Assembly: GCA_964353115.1 (NCBI GenBank)
Contig: CAYGUI010000058.1
Coordinates: forward strand, 1 to 7,826
Length of the DNA: 7,826 nucleotides
From: CAYGUI01 sp964353115
GTDB taxonomy: Bacteria > Pseudomonadota > Gammaproteobacteria > JAGOUU01
Reading direction: 5' to 3'
Shown here: one piece after another, positions 1-6,688 of the stretch
How the letters are laid out: every line of letters begins with the position of its first letter
Position numbering within the stretch: position 1 is the stretch's first letter
Program-made: the position numbers and the translations under genes
Notes under the pieces: model-generated
The model's input: only the letters and a program-made list of their open reading frames with translations
Told to the model about the DNA's origin: nothing
Databases searched by the model: none

Positions 1-27
1 GTGTAAATGAAATAACTTTTTTATATT

Positions 28-183
28 ATGAAAAAAATTACTAAATACTTATTGATTTCTTTATCTATTTTGGGAGCTTTAAATTTAGCTAGTTGCAATA
101 CTGTTAAAGGTGCTGGAAAAGACATTCAAGCTGGCGGGGAAAGCATTGAAAGAGCTGCTGATAATACTAAGAAAAAAATGTAA
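28..183 (+). CDS. Entericidin A/B-family small lipoprotein
   Basis: The ATG at 28 opens a 51-residue protein. It has a basic start (MKKITKY), a hydrophobic stretch at residues 8-20, and a lipobox LASC that places the lipidated cysteine at residue 23. The mature part is short and polar (NTVKGAGKDIQAGG...), ending in KKKM. This size and the C-N-T-x-x-G-x-G-K-D start of the mature part are typical of entericidin/EcnB lipoproteins, which are small membrane-anchored peptides in proteobacterial envelopes. Their role outside enteric bacteria is poorly defined. No strong Shine-Dalgarno is visible, and any promoter lies mostly upstream of the window. The stop codon is followed after 38 nt by the VIT-type gene in the same direction. 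The family call is fairly safe; a toxin or antidote role is not implied. Confidence 0.8.
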   Translation: MKKITKYLLISLSILGALNLASCNTVKGAGKDIQAGGESIERAADNTKKKM

Positions 184-221
184 TTTAGTTAATTAATAAA
201 AAAACTATTGAAGCTCGGTTA

Positions 222-755
222 ATGAATAAAAATCACACACCAAAATCTACTTCTTTTCGTGACCGAGTTAAACATTATTTAGAAAATATTGTCTATGGCG
301 CTAATGATGGAATAATAACCACTTTTGTTGTTGTAAGTGGCGCCAAAGGGGCTGATTTATCTCCTAGCATCATAATTATATTAGGACTAATAAATTTATT
401 AGCTGATGGCTTCTCAATGGGAGCATCCTGCTTTTTAAGTATACGTTCATCTGAGCAAACCAATAAAAAAGATAGAGGATATATTGAGCCAGCTTATCAT
501 GGAATTATGACCTTTTTTTCTTTTGTATTTTTTGGATTTGTACCGCTAATAAGCTATTTTGTTCCGTCTTTTTACTCTCATAAATTTTTAATAAGCACTT
601 GTCTTACTGGTTCAATACTATTTATTGTTGGATCACTAAGAGCTTTTATTGATCCGAAGAAATGGTTTATTAGTGGGATAGAAATGTTAATAGTTGGCGG
701 AACTGCGGCAACAATAGCATATTATGCCGGTGTTTTATTGGCGCATATTAAATAA
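222..755 (+). CDS. Short VIT1/CCC1-family membrane protein (putative Fe/Mn transporter)
   Basis: This is a 177-residue polytopic protein. The family signature is visible at the first membrane segment: ENIVYGANDGIITTFVVVSG (residues 21-40), then GLINLLADGFSMGAS (55-69). Five hydrophobic segments can be drawn at about 29-45, 49-70, 92-113, 121-141 and 151-174, which is the VIT1/CCC1 topology. These proteins move Fe2+ or Mn2+ across membranes, usually for detoxification or storage. Typical bacterial and eukaryotic members are longer (often around 230 residues) because a charged helical metal-binding domain lies between TM2 and TM3. Here only about 20 polar residues (SIRSSEQTNKKDRGYIEPAY) fill that place, so the cytosolic domain is absent. 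The gene ends 3 nt before the permease ATG, so the two are probably cotranscribed. Family is confident; substrate is inferred. Confidence 0.82.
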   Translation: MNKNHTPKSTSFRDRVKHYLENIVYGANDGIITTFVVVSGAKGADLSPSIIIILGLINLLADGFSMGASCFLSIRSSEQTNKKDRGYIEPAYHGIMTFFSFVFFGFVPLISYFVPSFYSHKFLISTCLTGSILFIVGSLRAFIDPKKWFISGIEMLIVGGTAATIAYYAGVLLAHIK

Positions 756-758
756 TTT

Positions 759-2036
759 ATGACTAAACCACATCTAAATCGCACTCTTTCATTACCACAT
801 GTAATTTTTTATGGTATTGGCACAATTTTAGGCGCTGGAATATATTCGTTAATAGGCGCTGTTTATTCTCTTGCAAACACTTATACACCCTTTTCTTTTC
901 TAATTGCAGCTTTTATTGCCTTATTTACTGCAATTTCTTATGCTGAACTTAGTTCGCGTTTTCCAAGATCTGCAGGCGCTGCATATTATGTACTTCAAGC
1001 TTTTAATATTAAATCTTTAGCAGGATTCGTGGGCTGGGCAGTTATATTGTCGGGCATTATTTCCGCTTCAGTTCTCGCTCATGGATTTATTAGTTATATT
1101 AATATTTTTTTTAATATTTCTCAAAATTTCGCAATTCTATTACTAATAATACCTCTTAGCATTATAGCCTTATGGGGAATTGAGCAATCAGCCATTGCTA
1201 TATCTATTATTACAGTAATAGAAATTGCTGGATTATTATTAATTATTTTCTTAGCGCGCAGTGATTTATCAAATTATAAAAATTATTCTGCAATAAATTT
1301 AATACCTTATAATTTAACCCAATTATCAGCTACATTTTCTGGAGCATTTATCGCCTTTTATGCTTTTATCGGCTTTGAAGACATGGTGACAATTGCAGAA
1401 GAAATAAAAAATCCACATAAAGTATTACCACAAGCAATTTTACTATCTATATTTATTTCAAGTTTTTTATATATATTTGTTATTTTTGCTGTAATTTTAT
1501 CTTTACCGCATAATCTTTTGATTGATTATCAAAACAATAATGTACTGGCTAGTTTTTTAAAATATAAAAATATTTCGACTTATATAATAGGATTTATTGG
1601 CATTGTAGCAATTACCAATGGCGCCTTGGCACAAATAATAATGTCATCAAGAGTTTTATATGGCTTAGCTATGCAAGACAATGCCCCTAAATTTTTAGCT
1701 AAAATAAATAGCAAAACTCAAACTCCTATTATTTCAACTGCATTAATAGCTATAATAATTATTATTTTTGCTATGTTAAGTAATATGGTAAATCTTGCTC
1801 GGTATACTAGTTTTGTAATTTTAAGTATATTTATCCTAATTAATTTAGCACTAATAAAAATAAAATTTTCTGAATTTAATAAAAAATTAGTTACAAAAAA
1901 TATTGCTAACTATTCGATTATATTTCCTATTCTAGGCGCGACGTTTTCTGCTCTTTTTCTGATAACTCAGATGATACCGCTGCAGCTGCTGCAGCAGCAG
2001 GAACTAAAGATGGTATCTCTGACTCTTCTTGCTTAA
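759..2036 (+). CDS. APC-superfamily amino-acid permease
   Basis: This is a 425-residue, very hydrophobic protein with about 12 membrane segments. TM1 carries the substrate-site motif GIGTILGAGIY (residues 20-30). The family sequence AELSSRFPRSAGAAYYV follows TM2, and a later segment reads AFYAFIGFEDMVTIAEEIKNP, a classic APC stretch at TM6 and the next loop. The expected function is secondary uptake or exchange of amino acids across the inner membrane; the substrate cannot be read. The start lies 3 nt after the preceding stop with no separate Shine-Dalgarno, which suggests translational coupling. The last ~36 codons overlap the opposite-strand gene at 1927-2445. Residues up to about 405 (FPILGATFSALFLITQ) still look like a final membrane helix. 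The terminal LLQQQELKMVSLTLLA is simply the antisense of that gene's polyalanine region, so the original C-terminus may have been replaced. Confidence 0.85.
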   Translation: MTKPHLNRTLSLPHVIFYGIGTILGAGIYSLIGAVYSLANTYTPFSFLIAAFIALFTAISYAELSSRFPRSAGAAYYVLQAFNIKSLAGFVGWAVILSGIISASVLAHGFISYINIFFNISQNFAILLLIIPLSIIALWGIEQSAIAISIITVIEIAGLLLIIFLARSDLSNYKNYSAINLIPYNLTQLSATFSGAFIAFYAFIGFEDMVTIAEEIKNPHKVLPQAILLSIFISSFLYIFVIFAVILSLPHNLLIDYQNNNVLASFLKYKNISTYIIGFIGIVAITNGALAQIIMSSRVLYGLAMQDNAPKFLAKINSKTQTPIISTALIAIIIIIFAMLSNMVNLARYTSFVILSIFILINLALIKIKFSEFNKKLVTKNIANYSIIFPILGATFSALFLITQMIPLQLLQQQELKMVSLTLLA

Positions 2037-2445
2037 TTTCTTTAATTATTTGCTGCACTGTTCTGATAGCCTCTTCAGCTTGAAAACTCGCTAAATACTT
2101 TCGGCCATATATAATATTTAATGCCATGATAATAACTATACTGCTATCATCACCTAAATCAATCGGAGTTAAATTAAAAATAATGGAGCCATTTTCTTCC
2201 TTTATAGGCTCTACAGTTACATAAGGAATTGGTTCTTCAAACGGGTCTTCACTTCCTACAAAAGTTAACATAGTTGCATCTAAACCATTTTTCTCTAATT
2301 CTTCTGGCGATAAACTAGCATCAATAATATTAAAACCATGAAGAGGAAAAGGAGCATAGCCTTTAGATATTTCTTCCAAAAGATTTTGTCTATTATCCTT
2401 ATATTCTTCTAAACTAGAATAAGTAATTTGTTTTGGTTCTTGCAT
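1927..2445 (-). CDS. Orphan acidic protein with polyalanine tract
   Basis: This is a 172-residue soluble, strongly acidic protein that I do not recognise. It begins MQEPKQITYSSLEEYKDNRQ and has no signal peptide. A hydrophobic stretch (SSIVIIMALNIIYG) sits near residues 100-115. A glutamate/lysine helix (EEAIRTVQQIIKEIKQEESE) follows, then seven consecutive alanines and a charged tail (SELSEKEQKTSRLE). The start is well supported: an AGGAGAG Shine-Dalgarno lies at 2452-2458 on the minus strand, 6 nt before the ATG, with a good promoter further upstream. The 3' end lies inside the convergent permease ORF. The polyalanine codons form a CTG/CAG-rich stretch (about 1979-2000) that could slip. A secreted effector is possible but nothing in the sequence proves it. 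Confidence 0.7.
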   Translation of the reverse strand: MQEPKQITYSSLEEYKDNRQNLLEEISKGYAPFPLHGFNIIDASLSPEELEKNGLDATMLTFVGSEDPFEEPIPYVTVEPIKEENGSIIFNLTPIDLGDDSSIVIIMALNIIYGRKYLASFQAEEAIRTVQQIIKEIKQEESEIPSLVPAAAAAAAVSSELSEKEQKTSRLE

Positions 2446-2493
2446 AAAACACTCTCCTTGTTAAAAATTAATGAAAATTATAAGTATATTTAT

Positions 2494-2522
2494 AGTATAG
2501 TATCTTAAAAGCTATTTATCAA
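2494..2522 (-). promoter_or_regulatory. Sigma70-type promoter for the 172-aa acidic protein gene
   Basis: Read on the minus strand, TTGATA (2517-2522) is separated by exactly 17 bp from TATACT (2494-2499). Each hexamer is close to consensus. Predicted transcription starts near 2487, about 42 nt ahead of the ATG at 2445, and that leader carries AGGAGAG. The promoter lies between this gene and the GTGTCAGGCAC repeat at 2539, so the acidic protein does not depend on readthrough from the EAL gene. Confidence 0.65.
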
Positions 2523-2538
2523 AATAATATTATTAATA

Positions 2539-2555
2539 GTGTCAGGCACTTTTTT
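2539..2555 (+). repeat. CAGG-core palindromic repeat, GTG/CAC class
   Basis: GTGTCAGGCACTTTTTT. The GTG and CAC arms flank a TCAGG core and a run of six T follows. The same 17 bases recur at 4477-4493 and 7769-7785 in the same orientation. This copy lies just downstream of the stop of the EAL gene, and the next copy lies just upstream of that gene's promoter, so the EAL gene is bracketed by direct copies. Confidence 0.75.
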
Positions 2556-2567
2556 CTAAAACCGTTC

Positions 2568-4378
2568 TTATAAAAAACTTAAAAAAGTGCTAACTTCTAG
2601 TGGCTTATAAAAATAGTACCCTTGAAAACATGTAGCTCCTAGATCTATAAGTTTATTTAATTGTTTTTTAGTTTCAACTCCTTCTATGACTGTATTAATA
2701 TTTAATTTTTTAGCCAAAGCAAGGCATAAGGATATTAAGTTTTCATTAGCTTTATTATCTATGTTATCAATAAAGATCTTATCAACTTTTATTTCTTTAA
2801 AAATTACTTGACTTATATATTGTAAAGAAGAATATCCAGTTCCAAAATCATCAATAGATAATATGATATTTTCTTTCTTTAAAATTTCTTCTACTTTATT
2901 AACAACCTCTAAATTTCTTATATAAAGATTTTCTGTAACTTCTAATATTAAATCAAAAACATCATGATAGTTTTTGTATACTTTTACTAATTGTTCGATG
3001 AATGATAAATTTGATGAAATTTGCTCCGGTGAAAGATTTATAGAAATATAAAATTTTCTATCAAGATTCAAAGCCTTTAATTTATCCCCAAAATCTACCA
3101 AAACATCTAGCAAATAGAATCCTATTTTATTAATAAATCCATTTTCTTCCGCAATTTTTATAAATTTTTCTGGCGATACATTACCTAAGATATCATTATT
3201 CCATCGTAACAGTACTTCACCACCTATAATCTCAGGCTTAGATGATTTATTAGAAAGATATACTTTAGGCTGAATAACTACCGATAATTCTTTTTTGGAT
3301 ATAGAGTTTTCTAACTGCTCGATCATTAATCGTTCTTTTTGTATATCTTTTTTTATATTCTCTGTATATATAAATATATTTTCTTTAGATGATCTGTTTT
3401 TATCATGCGTTATCCGCAATAAATAAATATATTCCTTAATAGATGAATATAAATCTTCTACTTTCAGAACTGACACAACAAGTTTTATTTTTTCATTAGT
3501 TATAAAAGAGTATTGTGATTTTTTATGAATATTTTGAATATACTCCCCTACCAGATTCTCTGACAATTGTTGTTTTTTTGTATTTAACACAACTATTAAA
3601 GTATGATCATCGATTATTCCATATAAGGATGGAAAAGGTGTTTTATTTTGTAAATTATTTACTAATTCTCTAATTAAATTAATATATTGGCTATGATTGT
3701 AACTATGTATATAATCTTTTATTTTAATAAGAGCAATATATATATTACTATCTTCATTATTATTGGCTATTTCATTTTCTAAAAATTTACCAACAAGCTT
3801 ATCAGTTGGGACTATAAATATAGGATCAATAAACTCTTTTGTTTGTAAATTTTCATTCTTACCTTTGTAGATATTTTTTTTCAAGGCAGAATTTTTATTT
3901 AATTCAATTTCAACTATTTTAACTAATTTAATAAGAAGATCTTGCTCCTTTTCCGTTATTTTTCTAGGTTTTTGATCAAGAATGCACAGAGTACCTAATG
4001 GATATTTATTTGGACTTCGCAATATAGCCCCAGCATAAAATCTAATATTAGGCTCATTAATTACTATTGGGTTTATACTATGAGGCTTTTGAGCTGCAGT
4101 ATCTTCAATGATATATACTTCATCAGTATTTTTTTCGATAGCATAAGTACAAAAAAATATTTCTTTACCAGAATCAGTCATCTCTGTACCACAATGAGCC
4201 TTGAACCACTGCCTCTTATCATCTATTAAAGTTATTAAACAAAATGGTACATTGAAAATTTTAGAAGCAATTTCAGTTATAATATTGAGTTTTTTTCTTC
4301 CTCTGTATCAAGAATTCCCATTGAAATTAATTCACGAACTCTATCTTTTTCATAAGAATTATCAGGAATGTATGACAT
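2568..4378 (-). pseudogene. GAF / degenerate GGDEF / EAL protein (c-di-GMP phosphodiesterase), frameshifted
   Basis: The original start is the ATG at 4378. Reading from it gives MSYIPDNSYEKDRVRELISM, then GILDTEEEKN and a stop. Adding one A to the A7 run at about 4288-4294 restores one frame of 603 residues. The intact 537-codon frame begins at the internal ATG at 4181. Upstream in that same frame come ITEIASKIFNVPFCLITLID and DKRQWFKAHCGTEM, a standard GAF-domain N-terminus. Residues quoted next are in the 537 numbering. The rest of GAF fills 1-100. At about 115-270 is a GGDEF-like fold whose signature is lost (SLYGIIDDHTLIVVL). EAL is at about 285-537. EAL metal and catalytic residues are kept: E322 in EVLLRW, NLS 382-384, LEVTEN 413-418, DDFGTGYSSL 444-453, K465, E500 in EGVET, and the GYYFYKPL end. 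The product would hydrolyse c-di-GMP under GAF control. The indel could be a real lesion, a slippage switch or a sequencing error. An N-truncated EAL protein from 4181 could still be made. Confidence 0.82.
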
Positions 4379-4407
4379 TTTATTTTATAATTTGCAAATA
4401 TAGTAAA

Positions 4408-4436
4408 ATTCTAGGTCATACACTTAATCTATTCAA
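4408..4436 (-). promoter_or_regulatory. Sigma70-type promoter for the GAF-EAL gene
   Basis: On the minus strand, TTGAAT (4431-4436) is followed after 17 bp by TAGAAT (4408-4413). That gives a start near 4401 and a leader of about 23 nt before the ATG at 4378. This supports 4378 as the true start of the gene rather than the internal ATG at 4181. The -35 hexamer lies 3 bp from the edge of the 10-bp tandem repeat at 4440. Confidence 0.55.
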
Positions 4437-4439
4437 GGT

Positions 4440-4480
4440 CTTTCGGTGTTCTTTCGGTGTCTTTCGGTGTCTTTCGGTGT
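4440..4480 (+). repeat. Tandem 10-bp repeat, CTTTCGGTGT x4
   Basis: Four copies of CTTTCGGTGT lie at 4440-4449, 4451-4460, 4461-4470 and 4471-4480, with one extra T at 4450. The last unit runs into CAGGCAC and so overlaps the left end of the 63-bp element. The other copy of that element (7764) has only one TTTCGGTGT. The array therefore looks like local amplification of the element's edge, by slippage or by repeated insertion. Confidence 0.85.
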
Positions 4481-4534
4481 CAGGCACTTTTTTAATGGTA
4501 TATTTTTTATACCATAATGAAAGAGCCTGGCTCC
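4472..4534 (+). repeat. 63-bp composite REPIN-like element, copy 1
   Basis: This stretch is identical over 63 bases to 7764-7826. In order it holds the GTGTCAGGCAC palindrome and T6 (4477-4493), a perfect 8-bp hairpin ATGGTATA / TATACCAT with a T5 loop (4495-4515), and GAGCC-T-GGCTC (4523-4533), a second CAGG-core palindrome in opposite orientation. Two inverted REP-type units around a hairpin is the layout of REPIN or MITE elements moved by RAYT (Y1) transposases. No transposase is in the window. The element directly abuts the truncated 5' side of the copA fragment. Confidence 0.8.
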
Positions 4535-4535
4535 G

Positions 4536-4775
4536 TCACACGGCATTGCCAATGCTATTGCAATTTCTGGGGCTACTTTGACAAATATAAAACAAAATCT
4601 TGTTGGAGCATTTTTTTACAATGGAATAGGAATTCCAATTGCAGCAGGAATTTTATATCCATTTACTGGATTATTATTAAATCCAATGATTGCTGGTGCC
4701 GCTATGGCATTATCATCAGTTACAGTTGTTACTAATGCCAACAGACTTCGTTGGTTTAATGCTGAGGAGAAATAA
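4536..4775 (+). pseudogene. copA: C-terminal remnant of a Cu(I) P1B-type ATPase
   Basis: The in-frame reading from 4536 begins SHGIANAIAISGATLTNIKQ and runs to TAA at 4773-4775. It matches the end of CopA: the segment after the hinge, then the last two membrane helices. The copper-site residues of these helices are kept: YN in GAFFYNGIGIPIAAG, and M-SS in AAMALSSVTV. About 78 residues survive from a protein normally well over 600. The metal-binding, actuator, P and N domains are all absent, so it cannot pump. The similarity begins immediately after the 63-bp element, so the break coincides with that repeat. The stop lies inside the ribosome-binding region of the cupredoxin gene, the remains of a copA-cupredoxin operon. 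A TTG at 4578 could start a 65-residue peptide, but this is probably not functional. Confidence 0.85.
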
Positions 4776-4776
4776 A

Positions 4777-5139
4777 ATGCTTACTATTATTGTAAATTTA
4801 TCAGGCCTAGTTCTAATTGGCTTAATTATTTGGTGGTTTTTAATTAAAAAACATCAGGCAACAGACATTTCAGGGGATCGTATTGAAATAAAAGTACATG
4901 ATGGAATTTATGAGCCTGCCGTTATTAAAGCCAAAGCTGGACAAACTTTACATTTAGATTTTTTACGCCAAGACAAATCCCCCTGCTCTGCTATTGTTGT
5001 ATTTAAAGATTTAGATATTAGTGCCGAATTACCGATCGACAAGATACACGAAATTAAGATAAAAGTTGATACACCAGGAGAATATGAGTTTACTTGTCAG
5101 ATGGGAATGTATCGCGGGAAATTGATTGTAGAAGCTTAG
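4777..5139 (+). CDS. Membrane-anchored cupredoxin-domain protein
   Basis: This 120-residue protein has one N-terminal membrane helix (residues 4-23) followed by a cupredoxin-like beta domain. The ATG at 4777 is chosen because GAGGAGA (4764-4770) sits 6 nt before it and it directly follows the copA stop. The family motif is at the end: GEYEFTCQMGMYRGKLIVE, with candidate copper ligands C107, M109 and M111; C70 and H41 may also matter. Such proteins are often encoded beside, or fused to, CopA and are thought to accept or buffer copper on the periplasmic side. Here the partner ATPase is destroyed. Unless a second copA exists elsewhere, this gene is an orphan, and its promoter would have to lie in the repeat region upstream. 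Confidence 0.8.
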   Translation: MLTIIVNLSGLVLIGLIIWWFLIKKHQATDISGDRIEIKVHDGIYEPAVIKAKAGQTLHLDFLRQDKSPCSAIVVFKDLDISAELPIDKIHEIKIKVDTPGEYEFTCQMGMYRGKLIVEA

Positions 5140-5170
5140 GTGTGGCTTTAAATAGTCTATACTAAAAATT

Positions 5171-5632
5171 ATGAATATAAAGATAATTACGACACTTTTA
5201 ATTTGCATATTGCCATTTAGTAACATGTATGGAACTTATAAAAAGCAATGTGTAAAAACATCAGAGCAAGAAATAGCTAAACTATTTGATCGTTGGAATA
5301 ATTCACTAGCAACCGGTGATCCCAAAAAGGTGGTAGCTAACTATTCTGAAAAATCTGTTTTATTGCCAACTGTCTCTAACAAACCACGAAGAACAGCTGC
5401 TGAAAAAGAAGATTATTTTATACATTTTCTAAAAAATAAACCGTCAGGTGTAATTGACTCTAGAAAAATAAAAATAAGTTGTAATACTGCTATTGACACA
5501 GGCCTTTACACATTTACTTTTGCAAAGACTGGAGAGGAATTAAGCGGAAGATATACTTTTACTTACCGTTGGGATGGTGATAAATGGTTAATTACCAGTC
5601 ATCACTCATCTTTACTTCCGGAAAAAAAATAG
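5171..5632 (+). CDS. Secreted CaMKII-association-domain / SgcJ-EcaC family protein
   Basis: This 153-residue protein has a signal peptide at about 1-21 (MNIKIITTLLICILPFSNMYG). The remainder has the NTF2-like fold sequence of the CaMKII association domain / SgcJ-EcaC group: EIAKLFDRWNNSLATGDPKK and VVANYSEKSVLLPTVSN near the start, and SGRYTFTYRWDGDKWLITSH with HSSLLPE at the end. In bacteria these are small periplasmic or secreted proteins that usually form oligomers; no clear reaction is established for most. The gene lies 31 nt after the cupredoxin stop on the same strand and probably shares its transcript. No strong ribosome binding site is visible before the ATG. It converges on the JAMM-like gene with a 30-nt gap that holds a GGATCCTG repeat. 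Family call is firm, function is not. Confidence 0.82.
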   Translation: MNIKIITTLLICILPFSNMYGTYKKQCVKTSEQEIAKLFDRWNNSLATGDPKKVVANYSEKSVLLPTVSNKPRRTAAEKEDYFIHFLKNKPSGVIDSRKIKISCNTAIDTGLYTFTFAKTGEELSGRYTFTYRWDGDKWLITSHHSSLLPEKK

Positions 5633-5633
5633 C

Positions 5634-5656
5634 GGTGTAGATAAAAAAGGATCCTG
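5634..5656 (+). repeat. CAGG/CCTG-core repeat, GGA/TCC class, left copy
   Basis: The stretch GGTGTAGATA, an A-run, then GGATCCTG. It matches 6469-6489 (GGTGGATATAAAAGGATCC then TG) apart from a 2-nt length difference and one or two base changes, in the same orientation. The two copies bracket the JAMM-like gene. On the minus strand it reads TCAGGATCCTTTTTTAT just after that gene's stop. A CAGG core with a T-run could weakly terminate its transcript. Confidence 0.6.
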
Positions 5657-5662
5657 ACTACG

Positions 5663-6442
5663 TTACATTTGAAAGCTACTACCAAATAATGGGCAATTGT
5701 CAATTTCTTCAGTAACTATTTCAGCATGAACTGGTCTGACTATGTTATCAAGATTGTTGACTACTGATTCAGTAATTGGTGTATCTAAGGTTAATGCATA
5801 TTCTTGATTTAATTCTTCTTTTAAATTTGAACAAATTATATCACCATCACACCTATTAAGAATTCTTTCAGAATTACTGTAATAAATTATTAAACCTGCA
5901 TAAGTAACCGCCATTTCAACATGTCCTTTTGCTGCTCTGATATCTTGATTCACTTGATCTTTATAAGGATCGTAAGTTGGATGAGTGTGAGCAACAAACC
6001 TGTATCTTCCTCTTAATTCTGGAGGAAGAACTAAATGAGCTGCAGCTTGAGTTTTATTTGCAGCTGAACCAACCAATGTACTACGCTCACTACTAGAGTA
6101 CAAACAAATACGAGTATAAGAATATCTTCCTGCTGGTGGCTTCCCTTCATTATCGTATAAAATTGCAATTTCACGATCTTTAAGTTTGGCCAAATCCAAT
6201 ATTTGCCTTAAAGTAATTGGAGCTTCATCAGTTCTAATATGTCTAATTCTACTGGTGTCATCAGTTTTAGCTAAAATTTTTGAAATAGCACCAAAAGATG
6301 TCCAACCAGATTCAATAGTGACAAATTCCTTCTGCGCCATACCATTTCTATCATAAACAGTTGTATTTGTTCTTATAGATGCCGGAACAAAAATTGCAGT
6401 CTCTGCTGCTGCCATAGCTGGCAATTGCTTATTTGGATTCAT
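5663..6442 (-). CDS. Putative JAMM/MPN-like metallopeptidase-fold protein
   Basis: This is a 259-residue protein without signal peptide or membrane helix. The readable core is RYRFVAHTHPTYDPYKDQVN (147-166), then QD (D167), then AAKGHVEMAVTYAGLIIYYS. It resembles the zinc site of JAMM/JAB proteins (H-x-H-P, then S-x-x-D) followed by the usual strand with a conserved glycine. H152, H154 and D167 are candidate ligands. The serine is not conserved (VNQD) and the spacing is about one residue long. I cannot point with confidence to the upstream catalytic glutamate (E91 and E99 are candidates). JAMM proteins cleave isopeptide or peptide bonds, and related folds occur in secreted toxins. AAGAAG at 6449-6454 supports the ATG at 6442. 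The start lies 3 nt after the EF-Tu fragment's stop, so coupled translation is likely. An effector role is inference only. Confidence 0.5.
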   Translation of the reverse strand: MNPNKQLPAMAAAETAIFVPASIRTNTTVYDRNGMAQKEFVTIESGWTSFGAISKILAKTDDTSRIRHIRTDEAPITLRQILDLAKLKDREIAILYDNEGKPPAGRYSYTRICLYSSSERSTLVGSAANKTQAAAHLVLPPELRGRYRFVAHTHPTYDPYKDQVNQDIRAAKGHVEMAVTYAGLIIYYSNSERILNRCDGDIICSNLKEELNQEYALTLDTPITESVVNNLDNIVRPVHAEIVTEEIDNCPLFGSSFQM

Positions 6443-6445
6443 AAT

Positions 6446-6688
6446 TTACTTCTTAAATAATCGATATTGGTGGATATAAAAGGATCCTGTCCCCATTATG
6501 TTGTTATTTGTTATGCAAGCCATTTCTTCAGGAGCTTTATCAATATTTTCAAAATCAACTCGTCCTCCCGCATCCATCGCCATTACCGCGCTTACGACTT
6601 CTGTTAATACTGCATTTTTGTGATCTACGTTACCTATAGTACCGACATCTACATGTGGTTTACTACGTTCATATTTTACCTTAGACAT
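6446..6688 (-). pseudogene. tuf: N-terminal fragment of elongation factor Tu
   Basis: The 80-codon frame begins MSKVKYERSKPHVDVGTIGN and continues VDHKNAVLTEVVSAVMAMDA, then ENIDKAPEEMACIT. This is the EF-Tu start (KPHVNVGTIGHVDHGKT...IDxAPEEKARGIT). The P-loop GHVDHGKT has become GNVDHKNA, removing the glycine, lysine and threonine needed for GTP binding. One residue is missing in the ARGIT region. Similarity stops near 6510, after about 60 of roughly 395 residues, and the frame runs on through the GGATCC repeat to LFKK. A good Shine-Dalgarno (CGAGG, 6697-6701, 8 nt spacer) remains. It may act as a translated leader for the JAMM-like gene 3 nt downstream. It cannot function as EF-Tu. Confidence 0.85.
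6469..6489 (+). repeat. CAGG/CCTG-core repeat, GGA/TCC class, right copy
   Basis: GGTGGATATAAAAGGATCC followed by TG and TCCCC. It is the partner of 5634-5656 and lies on the other side of the JAMM-like gene. On the minus strand it reads GGGGACAGGATCCTTTTAT, a GGA/TCC-armed CAGG motif with a T-run. It lies within the tail of the EF-Tu fragment frame, just past the point where EF-Tu similarity ends. Confidence 0.6.

Noticed and set aside
4440..4480. Possible CRISPR or iteron array
   Set aside because: The units are only 10 bp and directly abutting, with no spacers, and no Cas or replication gene is nearby. It is simple tandem amplification at a repeat edge.
4495..4515. Hairpin in the 63-bp element as a normal gene terminator
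   Set aside because: The 8-bp stem is AT-rich, its T-run lies in the loop and before the stem rather than after it, and no complete gene ends just upstream in that direction.
4201..4581. Open frame of 126 codons on the plus strand
   Set aside because: It is antisense to the GAF-encoding part of the EAL gene and to its promoter, then crosses the repeats. The minus-strand reading gives a clear GAF domain, so this is a shadow.
4517..4735. Open frame of 72 codons on the plus strand
   Set aside because: It overlaps the copA remnant in another frame, has cysteine- and tyrosine-rich low-likelihood composition, and starts inside the 63-bp element.
5029..5226. Open frame of 65 codons on the minus strand
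   Set aside because: It is antisense to the cupredoxin C-terminus and the start of the CaMKII-domain gene, both of which have recognisable families.
5646..5656. GGATCC sites as cloning or linker artefacts
   Set aside because: The similarity between the two copies extends well beyond the six bases, and the motif fits the same CAGG-core family as the other repeats.
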